DNA from: Granulicella sp. WH15
GTDB taxonomy: Bacteria; Acidobacteriota; Terriglobia; Terriglobales; Acidobacteriaceae
DNA length: 64,000 nt
Assembly: GCF_009914315.1 (NCBI RefSeq)
Contig: NZ_CP042596.1
Location: 806,001-870,000 of the forward strand
Direction: 5' to 3'
Below the pieces are notes generated by a model, which was not told the DNA's origin, did no database searches, and saw nothing but the letters and a program-made list of their open reading frames with translations. Positions 11,923 to 19,787 of the stretch are shown piece after piece; the stretch's first letter is position 1; the number at the start of each line of letters is the position of its first letter. The position numbers were made by a program, and so were the translations under genes.

Positions 11923-14751
11923 GTGCCAAGGTTCCATACCTCTGCCCTTCGTCTTGCCAGCACCCTCTGTACGGTGGCGCTGGCTTTGCTGCCTGTCGCG
12001 CACGCCCAGAAGCCGCGCACCATCACTTCTCCGCAGCAGCAGTTCGGCCACGAGATCGGCGCCGACTACCAGCTCGTCAACTACACGCAGGAGACCGAGT
12101 ACCTGCAAAAGCTGGCGAAGGAGTCCGACCGCATGAAGCTGGTCGACATCGGCCTGACCGCTGAGGGACGCCACCAGTACATGGCCATCATGAGCGCGCC
12201 CGAGAACATGGCGAAGCTCGAGCACTACCGCGAGATCTCCGAGAAGCTGGCCCGCGCGAAGGACCTGACCGACGAGCAGGCCAAGGCCCTGGCCGAAGAG
12301 GGCAAGGCAATCGTCTGGATCGACGGCGGACTCCACGCCTCCGAGACCGTGGGCGCGCAGCAGCTCGTTGAGACTATTTACGAGCTGAACAGCAAGACCG
12401 ACCCCGAGACGATGCGCTTCCTGCACGACGACATCGTGCTCTGCACCTTCGCCAACCCCGACGGCATGGAGCTGGTTTCCGACTGGTACATGCGCAACCC
12501 CGATCCCACCAAGCGCGCGATGGCTGGGGTGCCGCGCCTGTGGCAGAAGTACATCGGCCACGACGACAACCGCGACTTCTACATGAGCAATATGCCGGAG
12601 ACGACCAACGTCAACCGCATCCTCTCGCGCGTCTGGTATCCGCAGATCGTCTACAACCACCACCAGGCTGGCCCGGCGGGCACGGTCATTTTCATGCCGC
12701 CCTTCCGCGACCCCAACAGCTACCACTACGATCCGCTGCTCGTCCTCGGCATCGAGGCCGTAGGCACGGCGATGCACGAGCGCCTGGTCGAAGAGAAGAA
12801 GCCCGGCTCCATCTCGCGCACGGGCACCTCGTACTCCACCTGGTACAACGGCGGCCTGCGCACCATCTCTTACTTCCACAACCAGATCGGCCTGCTGACC
12901 GAGATCATTGGCGACCCCACGCCGCAGCCTCTGCCGCTGGTGCCCGCGCAGCAGCTCCCACGCAACGACCTTGTCTACCCCATCAAGCCGCAGATGTGGC
13001 ACTACGCGCAGTCCATCGCGTACGAGCAGACCAACAACCGCGCGGTGATGGACTACGCCTCGCGCGAGCGCACGCACGTTCTCTACAACATCTACCTGAT
13101 GGCGAAGAACTCGGTCGACGCAGGCAGTACCGACTCGTGGACAGTGACGCCGAAGCGGGTCGAGGCGCTCGAAGCCGCAGCCGAGAAGGCGGGCGTGCAC
13201 GTAAGCCACGGCGGTCCGCTCGATCCCGGAGCCGAGAACGGCGGTGTTCGCGGCGGCGGCGTTCCGGCCGACCTCTACAACACCGTGCTGCACGATCCCG
13301 CCATGCGCGATCCGCGTGGCTACATCATCAGCGCCGATCAGCCCGACTTCCCCACGGCCACCAAGTACATCAACACGCTGATGAAGACCGGCATCGAGGT
13401 CGAGCAGGCCACCGCAGCCTTCGACGTAGCGGGCAAGCACTACCCCGCCGGATCGTATGTCGTGCTTACCGCGCAGGCCTTCCGCCCGGAGATCCTCGAC
13501 CAGTTCGAGCCGCAGGATCACCCCAACGACTTCCCCTATCCGGGCGGTCCCCCGAACCGTCCCTACGACACCACCGGCTGGACGCTCGCTTACCAGATGG
13601 GCGTCAAGTTCGACCGCGTGCTCGACCCCTTCACCGGCCCCTTTGAGCTCATCAAGACCGACTTGGCGAAGCCCTTGCCGGGCACCATCGCCGGAGTCAG
13701 CGGCACTCCGGCGGGCTACCTCGTCAGCCACGAGTACAACGACGCCTACACGCTCACCAACCGCCTGCTCAAGGCCGGGCAGCCGGTCTACTGGCTGAAG
13801 TCCGCCACCTCAGCCGGTGGCAAACAACTGCCTCCGGGCGCTCTGTGGCTGCCCTACTCGGCTGACACCGCCAAGCTGCTCGATACAGCAGTGAAGACGC
13901 TCGGCATCAACGCCTTCGCGGTCGCGCAGGCCCCCACGGGCGAGGCCATCCAGGTCCATCCCATCCGCGTCGGCCTGGTCGATCAGTACGGCGGCTCGAT
14001 GCCCTCGGGCTGGATCCGCTGGCTCTTCGAGCAGTTCGAGTTCCCCTTCACGGTCGTCTATCCGCAGACGCTCGACGCGGGCAACCTGCACGATAAGTTC
14101 GACGTGCTGGTCTTCGCGGATGGCTCCATCCACGCGGGCGGAGGCCGTGGCGGACGCGGCTTCGGCCAGCTTGCGCCGGAGGATGTCCCGGCCGAGTTCC
14201 GTCCCTGGCTGGGCAACATCACGCCGGAGAAGACGATCCCTCAGCTTGAGGCCTTCGTCAAGGATGGCGGCTCGCTGTTGGCTATCGGAGGCTCCACGTC
14301 GATCGCTTCGTTCCTGAAGCTGCCGCTGAAGGACGCTCCCACCGAGATCGTCAAGGGCAAGGAAGAGGCGGTTCCGCCGGAGCGCTTCTACATTCCCGGC
14401 TCGCTCTTGAAGGCCCGCGTCAACTCGGCCGATCCGCTTGCTTACGGCGTTCCGGCCAAGGTCGTCTTCGACTTCGATCACAGCCCGTCGTTCCAGCTCT
14501 CGCCCGATGCCCAGATCAAGGGGCTGCGGACGGTGGCGTGGTATGACGACGAGAACCTGCTGGCCAGCGGCTGGGCCTGGGGATCGAAGTACATCAACCA
14601 CAGCACGGCCATTGCCGAGGCTCCGGTAGGGAAGGGCAAGGTGGTGCTCTACGGGCCTGAGGTTACCTTCCGTGGCCAGCCGCACTCGACCTTCAAGTTC
14701 CTCTTCAACGGGGTGCTGGATGGCGCGGGCACGGAGGTTACGCTGAAGTAG
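11923..14751 (+). CDS. Secreted M14-family zinc metallopeptidase, second tandem copy
   Basis: Second large exported M14 peptidase, 942 residues from the start chosen here. The in-frame GTG at 11923 has AGGAG seven bases upstream and begins a normal signal peptide ending PVAHAQ; an ATG at 11875 lies further upstream but has no ribosome site. The zinc motif is HASE in GGLHASETVG, followed by FANPDGMELVSDWYMRN, GHDDNRDFYM and YNHHQAGPAG, which carries the probable second histidine ligand. The C-terminal part (FDVLVFADGSIHAGGG, FVKDGGSLLAIGGST) repeats the amidotransferase-like layout of the upstream gene. The separate terminator between them implies independent transcription. Substrate unknown. 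Confidence 0.88.
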   Translation: MPRFHTSALRLASTLCTVALALLPVAHAQKPRTITSPQQQFGHEIGADYQLVNYTQETEYLQKLAKESDRMKLVDIGLTAEGRHQYMAIMSAPENMAKLEHYREISEKLARAKDLTDEQAKALAEEGKAIVWIDGGLHASETVGAQQLVETIYELNSKTDPETMRFLHDDIVLCTFANPDGMELVSDWYMRNPDPTKRAMAGVPRLWQKYIGHDDNRDFYMSNMPETTNVNRILSRVWYPQIVYNHHQAGPAGTVIFMPPFRDPNSYHYDPLLVLGIEAVGTAMHERLVEEKKPGSISRTGTSYSTWYNGGLRTISYFHNQIGLLTEIIGDPTPQPLPLVPAQQLPRNDLVYPIKPQMWHYAQSIAYEQTNNRAVMDYASRERTHVLYNIYLMAKNSVDAGSTDSWTVTPKRVEALEAAAEKAGVHVSHGGPLDPGAENGGVRGGGVPADLYNTVLHDPAMRDPRGYIISADQPDFPTATKYINTLMKTGIEVEQATAAFDVAGKHYPAGSYVVLTAQAFRPEILDQFEPQDHPNDFPYPGGPPNRPYDTTGWTLAYQMGVKFDRVLDPFTGPFELIKTDLAKPLPGTIAGVSGTPAGYLVSHEYNDAYTLTNRLLKAGQPVYWLKSATSAGGKQLPPGALWLPYSADTAKLLDTAVKTLGINAFAVAQAPTGEAIQVHPIRVGLVDQYGGSMPSGWIRWLFEQFEFPFTVVYPQTLDAGNLHDKFDVLVFADGSIHAGGGRGGRGFGQLAPEDVPAEFRPWLGNITPEKTIPQLEAFVKDGGSLLAIGGSTSIASFLKLPLKDAPTEIVKGKEEAVPPERFYIPGSLLKARVNSADPLAYGVPAKVVFDFDHSPSFQLSPDAQIKGLRTVAWYDDENLLASGWAWGSKYINHSTAIAEAPVGKGKVVLYGPEVTFRGQPHSTFKFLFNGVLDGAGTEVTLK

Positions 14752-14770
14752 AAGAGCGACATAGCAACGC

Positions 14771-14808
14771 AAGAAGGGCCGGGGAAAATCCCGGCCCTTC
14801 TTATTTTG
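14771..14808 (+). terminator. Intrinsic terminator after the second M14 peptidase
   Basis: A 13-bp perfect GC-rich stem (AAGAAGGGCCGGG at 14771-14783 with its complement at 14790-14802) is followed by ATTTTG. The peptidase and nrdB converge here. Confidence 0.8.
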
Positions 14809-14832
14809 AGAGAACGTTGTTGCTTATTTTCT

Positions 14833-14985
14833 TGGTTGTCATTCAGGAGCGAAGCGGAGGAATCTGCTTCTGCTCTTGCCGTTGCTTTTGTTATTGCCTC
14901 TGGGGTAGGTCGGGGCTTTAGCCCCGAGATTAAAACCCTTGACAGATGCGGGCTTTAGCCCCCGAGGTATACTTTTTCCCCGAAC
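14833..14985. repeat. Intergenic modular repeat, copy 2 (module 1 plus doubled module 2)
   Basis: Module 1, containing GTCATTCAGGAGCGAAGCGG and AATCTGCTT, lies at about 14838-14869. Module 2 occurs twice, with GGGGCTTTAGCCCCGAG at about 14912-14928 and GGGCTTTAGCCCCCGAGGTA at about 14950-14969. The element fills the space between the converging M14 peptidase and nrdB genes. Confidence 0.8.
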
Positions 14986-14993
14986 CCAAAACT

Positions 14994-16052
14994 CTAAAAG
15001 TCCTCACCAAACCCAACCTCACCCTGCACAGCGCTCTGATACGCAGACACGCGGCGCTCGAAGAAGTTGGTAAGCTCCTGCACATCCTGAAGCTCCATGA
15101 AGGAGAAGGGATTCTTCGCATTGAACACCGGAGCAATCCCAAGCCGCTGCAACCGCGAGTCAGCCACATAGCCCAGGTACTGCCTCATATCGCGCAGCGA
15201 AAGCCCGGCCACACCACCGGCGAGCAGGTCTTCAGCAAACTGAGCCTCGGCATCGACAGCCTCATGCAGCATGGTGACGATGTCCTTCTCCAGCTCAGCA
15301 TCCCAAAGATCTGGCTCCTGCGCACGAACCACGTTGACAACCTCGAACGCAAACTCCAGGTGGCAGCTCTCATCGCGGAAGACCCAGTTGGTGCCCGCAG
15401 CCAGCCCATGCAACAGACCCTTCGAGCGGAAGAAGTAAACATAAGCGAACGCGGCAAAGAAGAAGAGGCCCTCGATGCAGGCAGCAAAGCAGATCAGGTT
15501 GAGCAGGAACTGGCGGCGATGCTCGCGGGTTTCGAGCGCCTCAAGCTGCTGGATAGAGTCCATCCACTTCATGCAGAAGTCGGCCTTCTTGGAGATAGAG
15601 GGGATGTTCTCGACCGCGGCAAACGCGGCGGCGCGCTCATCGGGGTCGGGCACGTAGTTGTCGAGCAGCGTCAGGTAGAACTGCACATGCACGGCCTCTT
15701 CAAAGAGCTGCCGCGAGAGATACAGCCGCGCCTCGGGCGAGTTGATGTGCTTGTACAGGTTGAGCACCAGGTTGTTCGAGACGATCGAATCTCCCGTAGC
15801 GAAGAAGGCCACCAGCCGCTGAATAACATGCACCTCGGCGGGCGTAATGCGCTGCTTCAGATCGGTAAGGTCGGTCTGGAAGTCCACCTCTTCTACGGTC
15901 CATGTGTTCTTGATGCCGTCGCGGAACATGTCGTAGAAGACGGGGAATCGCATGGGCCGCAGCGTGAGGCAGAGGCCGGGGTCGAGGATGTGGTCGGGCG
16001 CGGCGACGGAGTTATGCGAGCTATGGGCGACGGGGGCAGTAGCTTCGGACAT
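14994..16052 (-). CDS. nrdB: Class I ribonucleoside-diphosphate reductase, radical-generating beta subunit
   Basis: Cytosolic small subunit of ribonucleotide reductase that holds the di-metal centre and the radical passed to the alpha subunit. Of 352 residues, the metal ligands can be picked out: Asp in FFATGDSIVS, EAVH in LFEEAVHVQFYL, Glu in CIEGLFFFAA and the ExxH pair in RDESCHLEF. The tyrosine four residues after the first ligand His (HVQFY) sits where the stable tyrosyl radical is found in class Ia enzymes, so a tyrosyl-radical type is likely. It follows nrdA after about 100 bases on the same strand and should share the nrdA transcript and its cobalamin riboswitch. Start ATG at 16052 with an AAAGGA ribosome site. 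Confidence 0.95.
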   Translation of the reverse strand: MSEATAPVAHSSHNSVAAPDHILDPGLCLTLRPMRFPVFYDMFRDGIKNTWTVEEVDFQTDLTDLKQRITPAEVHVIQRLVAFFATGDSIVSNNLVLNLYKHINSPEARLYLSRQLFEEAVHVQFYLTLLDNYVPDPDERAAAFAAVENIPSISKKADFCMKWMDSIQQLEALETREHRRQFLLNLICFAACIEGLFFFAAFAYVYFFRSKGLLHGLAAGTNWVFRDESCHLEFAFEVVNVVRAQEPDLWDAELEKDIVTMLHEAVDAEAQFAEDLLAGGVAGLSLRDMRQYLGYVADSRLQRLGIAPVFNAKNPFSFMELQDVQELTNFFERRVSAYQSAVQGEVGFGEDF

Positions 16053-16152
16053 GGAGTGGTCCTTTCGGGGTGACTTCAGGTGGCGTTAGACGCGCCAAGA
16101 AAAGCGCCCTTCACTGATACAGGACGCTTCCCTGGCATTTCAAAGCGATACG

Positions 16153-18618
16153 TTACTGGCAAGCCTCGCACGACTCAGGATTCTCGAGCGAGCAAGCAAT
16201 GGCCTCTTGAACGGAAGCGGCAGGCAGGGCATTCGAAGCCGCCGCGCCCGCGTGCGACGAGGTGTTCTGCACGGTGGTCTTGGCGATCTTCGTCGCGGGC
16301 CGCGAGCGCAGGTAGTAGGTGGTCTTCAGGCCCTGCTTCCACGCGTACATGTACATGGAAGAGAGCCTGCCGATGTTGGGTGACTCGGCAAAGAGGTTCA
16401 GCGACTGCGACTGGTCGATGTACGCATTACGCGCTGCGGCCATGTCGATGAGCGCGCGCATGGGAATCTCCCACACAGTGCGGTAGAGCAGCTTCAGATC
16501 GTCGGGCAGCTCGGCGATGTTCTGGATCGAGCCCTCGGCCATCTTGAGCCGCATCCGCATCTCCTCGGTCCAAAGCCCGCGCAGTTGCAGCTCATCGACG
16601 AGGTAGCGATTCACCTGCAGGAACTCGCCCGAGAGCGTCTCACGCTTGAAGAGGTTGGAGATCTGCGGCTCGATGCACTCGTAGCAGCCGACGATAGAGG
16701 CGATGGTCGCGGTGGGCGCAATCGCAATCACCAGCGAGTTACGCACACCGGTCTTGGCGATGCGAGCCCGCAGCTCCTCCCAACGCGCAGTGTCCGAGGG
16801 CGTCACATTCCACAGATCGAACTGGAACTTACCCTCCGCCATCCGCGTGTCCTTGAAGGTCGGGTGAGGCCCATCCTTCTCAGCCAGCGCAGCCGAAGCC
16901 GTAAGCGCGTGGAAGTAAATCTCCTCCTGAATCTTCGTCGAGAGCGCCTGCGCCTCGGCGGAGTCAAAGGGAAGATGAAGCTGGAAGAACACATCCTGCA
17001 AGCCCATGATGCCAAGCCCGATGGGCCGCCACTGCACGTTCGATCCAGCAGCCTGCGCGATGGGGTAGTAGTTGATGTCGATCACGCGATCGAGCATCGG
17101 AACCGCCGTGCGCACGGTCGCGCCGAGCTTCTCGAAGTCGAAGCTGGCGTTGCCGTTCTCATCCGCAATGACGTGCCGCGCCAAGTTGATCGACCCCAGG
17201 TTGCACACGGCAGTCTGGTCGTTCGAGGTCACCTCGGTGATCTCAGTGCAGAGGTTCGACAGGTGCACCACATTGCCCGGCTTGCCGGTCTGGTTGCACT
17301 TCAGGTTGGTAGCGTCCTTGAAGGTCATCCAGCCGTTGCCGGTCTCGGCCAGCGAGCGCATCATGCGCGCATACAGCTCACGCGCCTTGATCTGGCGATG
17401 GTAAAGCTTATCCGCCTCGGCCTTCTCGTAGGCCAGGGTAAACTCCTCGCCATAGAGATCGGGCAACTGCGGCACGTCCTTCGGATCGAAGAGCGACCAC
17501 ATGCCGTCAGCCTCAGCACGCTGCATAAAGAGGTCGGGAATCCAGTTAGCGAGGTTCAGGTTATACGTACGCCGCGAGAGGTCTCCGGTGTTCTCACGCA
17601 GCTCGAGGAACGACTCGATATCCGCATGCCACGGCTCCAGATAAACGCAGCAAGCACCCTTGCGCTTACCGCCCTGATTGACGGCAGCAACGGAGCTATC
17701 CAGCGTCCGCAGCCACGGCACAATGCCGTTCGAAAGCCCATTGGTAGCGCGGATCAGCGATCCCTCCGAGCGCACGCGATGAAAGGCCAGCCCGATGCCG
17801 CCCGAGAACTTCGAAAGCATGGCGACGTTCTTATACGTGTCGTAGATGCTCTCGAGCGAGTCCGTCGGCGAGTCGTGCAGATAGCACGAGGACATCTGCG
17901 CGTGCTTGGTGCCGGAGTTGAAGAGCGTCGGCGACGAGGGCATGTAGTCGAGCGACGCGATCAGCCGATAGAACTCGATGGCCTCATGCGCCGTGCCCGC
18001 CAGCCCGCACGCCACGCGCAGAAAGAAGTGCTGCGGCGTCTCGATCACGCTACGTGAGATCGGATCACGCAGTAGATAGCGGTCATATACCGTGCGCAGC
18101 CCAAAGTACTCGAAGCGGTCGGAAAAGGTCTCATCGACGGCGTGGTTCAGCTTGCGCGCGTGGGTCTGGACGAACTCGGCGGTGGCCTTTGAGACCACAC
18201 CCTCCTGGTGCCCATATGCGATGGCCTGCGAGAACGAGTGCAGGTTCAGCGCCGAGACCTCTTTGACGATGGTGGCGAGCAGCAGCCGCGCCGCCAGCCG
18301 CGAGTACTGCGGCTCCTCGGCGATCAGAGAGGCGGCCGTATCAATGGAGATGGTGTCGAGTTCGCGCGTGGTGGCCCCGTCATACAGGCCGCCGATGGTC
18401 TTCGATGCAACGCGGATCGCATCGACATGAGTCAGCCCGTAGGACGAGCGTTGTACAGCGCGGACGATCTTGTTGACGTCCACTGGTTCGAGCGCGCCGT
18501 TGCGCTTGCGAACGTGCATGATGGGCGTCTCCTCGCGGGCGGGGAATCCGGGCGCGAGATCGGAGAGGCTGGTCTGGATGTGGGTCGAATCGGAGGTCGA
18601 GTTTGCGAAAGTGGCCAT
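16153..18618 (-). CDS. nrdA: Class I ribonucleoside-diphosphate reductase, catalytic alpha subunit
   Basis: Reduces ribonucleoside diphosphates to deoxy forms with a radical supplied by NrdB; needs no B12. The ATG at 18618 has AAGGAG seven bases upstream; an in-frame ATG at 18666 adds 16 residues without a ribosome site, so 821 residues is preferred. An N-terminal ATP-cone (HVRKRNGALEPVDVNKIV) indicates overall activity control by ATP/dATP. The core shows NLCTEITEV, AVCNLGSINLARHV, GLGIMGLQDVFF and PTATIASIVGCYECIEPQ. The tail ends ESCEACQ, the redox-relay cysteine pair. The leader contains a clear cobalamin riboswitch, so the B12-independent reductase is probably turned down when B12 is present. 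Confidence 0.96.
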   Translation of the reverse strand: MATFANSTSDSTHIQTSLSDLAPGFPAREETPIMHVRKRNGALEPVDVNKIVRAVQRSSYGLTHVDAIRVASKTIGGLYDGATTRELDTISIDTAASLIAEEPQYSRLAARLLLATIVKEVSALNLHSFSQAIAYGHQEGVVSKATAEFVQTHARKLNHAVDETFSDRFEYFGLRTVYDRYLLRDPISRSVIETPQHFFLRVACGLAGTAHEAIEFYRLIASLDYMPSSPTLFNSGTKHAQMSSCYLHDSPTDSLESIYDTYKNVAMLSKFSGGIGLAFHRVRSEGSLIRATNGLSNGIVPWLRTLDSSVAAVNQGGKRKGACCVYLEPWHADIESFLELRENTGDLSRRTYNLNLANWIPDLFMQRAEADGMWSLFDPKDVPQLPDLYGEEFTLAYEKAEADKLYHRQIKARELYARMMRSLAETGNGWMTFKDATNLKCNQTGKPGNVVHLSNLCTEITEVTSNDQTAVCNLGSINLARHVIADENGNASFDFEKLGATVRTAVPMLDRVIDINYYPIAQAAGSNVQWRPIGLGIMGLQDVFFQLHLPFDSAEAQALSTKIQEEIYFHALTASAALAEKDGPHPTFKDTRMAEGKFQFDLWNVTPSDTARWEELRARIAKTGVRNSLVIAIAPTATIASIVGCYECIEPQISNLFKRETLSGEFLQVNRYLVDELQLRGLWTEEMRMRLKMAEGSIQNIAELPDDLKLLYRTVWEIPMRALIDMAAARNAYIDQSQSLNLFAESPNIGRLSSMYMYAWKQGLKTTYYLRSRPATKIAKTTVQNTSSHAGAAASNALPAASVQEAIACSLENPESCEACQ

Positions 18619-18727
18619 GGATAATCTCCTTGGCCTCGGGAAGCTTGCGAAGAGACAACGGACCACCTCCGGGGAGCGAGGAACAAACGGGCCACTGCCG
18701 CCTCGCCTCTCCTCGGAGGCGCGAGCA

Positions 18728-18905
18728 AATGTATCCGTGGCAGGTCTTCGGACTTCGCAGGATCAACCCTACCGGCCTGACTTCCCAGAGCGTCGCTCCA
18801 GTGCCACCCAGGCTTTCGTACCTGCTTACCGCTGCGGGACAGCTCCGGACTCTCACCGGATTCCCTTTTCACCCCAAGCCGTCTGGTTTGGAGAACCACG
18901 AATAA
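18728..18905 (-). ncRNA. Cobalamin (B12) riboswitch in the nrdA leader
   Basis: Read on the minus strand, the leader carries the conserved parts of the adenosylcobalamin aptamer in order: GGGAATCCGGTGAGAGTCCG, then GCTGTCCCGCAGCGGTAA, then GGTGGCACTGG, GGGAAGTCAGGCC and finally the B12 box with CGAAGACCTGCCA. The last part sits at about 18736-18750 and the first at about 18844-18866. The nrdA ATG is about 110 bases downstream, leaving room for an expression platform. Boundaries are approximate. Confidence 0.93.
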
Positions 18906-18909
18906 ACCT

Positions 18910-18938
18910 ACCCTATCTTGCGCTGTGCGCCACGGCAA
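18910..18938 (-). promoter_or_regulatory. Candidate promoter for the nrdA riboswitch leader
   Basis: On the minus strand TTGCCG (18933-18938) and TAGGGT (18910-18915) are 17 bases apart, placing transcription start just before the riboswitch. Each hexamer is only a partial match. Confidence 0.35.
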
Positions 18939-19094
18939 GCGCTATATCTAGATGTGATGTGGAAAAGTAACCAACGTCGCGTGGTTACAGGGTTACCTAA
19001 GTCGATAATGACTCCGCAGACACAGCTTTTTGACCACCACTTGTCCTCCCATGATCGCTGTTGCTTGTTTCCGTCGTTGCAGTTGCTTGTTTTT

Positions 19095-19385
19095 TTGTTG
19101 TCATTCAGGAGCGAAGCGGAGGAATCTGCTTTCGTCTTTGCCATTGCTTGTGTTGTTGTTGCTTCTGGGGTAGGTCCGGGCTTTAATCCGGACATCAAAA
19201 CCAGCCACAGAAGCGGGCTTTAGCCCCCGAGGTATGCTTTCTTCACCTTGACCTAAGCCCTCGGGGTGCCTCCCAAAAGCGCTGAAGGCCCGACCTATCC
19301 CTGCCACAACCTTGTCCTGCGGACGGGCCTCCTACGCGGATGGCGGTTTTACTGCTTCGCGTGGCCCTCACGCTGGTCGGGAACA
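19095..19385. repeat. Intergenic modular repeat, copy 3 (modules 1, 2 and 3)
   Basis: Most complete copy of the family by module content. Module 1 (GTCATTCAGGAGCGAAGCGG, then AATCTGCTTT) is at about 19100-19132. Module 2 is doubled at about 19163-19240 (GGGTAGGTCCGGGCTTTAAT, then GCGGGCTTTAGCCCCCGAGG). Module 3 (ACAACCTTGTCCTGC, ACTGCTTCGCGTG) is at about 19307-19385. It separates the two cobalamin riboswitches. No gene is visible in it. Confidence 0.8.
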
Positions 19386-19429
19386 AGATCCCTCCATCCC
19401 ATCCCAGGGCTGTACGAAGGTAGGATAGA

Positions 19430-19620
19430 TATGTGCAGGTGCAGGGCGCGGGAGCGTCCTGCCCATGGGAAGCCGGTGGAACTCCGGCACTGTCCCGCAG
19501 CGGTAATGGGAACGAACAGCATACGGTCCTCCGCGGACCACGCACTGCCTCCACCTCGGAGGTGGGAAGCGATGCCAAGTAGGCGGCCCTAAGTCCGAAC
19601 ACCAGCCTGCCGCCACCACC
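19430..19620 (+). ncRNA. Cobalamin (B12) riboswitch in the metE leader
   Basis: The plus strand shows the aptamer parts in order: GGGAAGCCGGTGGAACTCCG (about 19475), GCACTGTCCCGCAGCGGTAA, CGCACTGCC, GGTGGGAAGCGATGCC, and the B12 box in GTCCGAACACCAGCCTGCCG (about 19590-19610). The metE ATG follows about 170 bases later. B12 control of metE by this class of riboswitch is well established. Ends are approximate. Confidence 0.95.
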
Positions 19621-19787
19621 GTGGAGGAGCGCCCGCGCTCCCACCATGGCTGCGCTGGAGAGCACCGGCCTCGTGGATTGGGTCTGGCTTTCATCTGTCC
19701 GCTGACGACGTGCGCCCCACGCGCGAGCGTCCTCGTACACCTGCGCAGTGGTGGTTCCTTCGATACGCACGAGAGAGGAACCGCACC

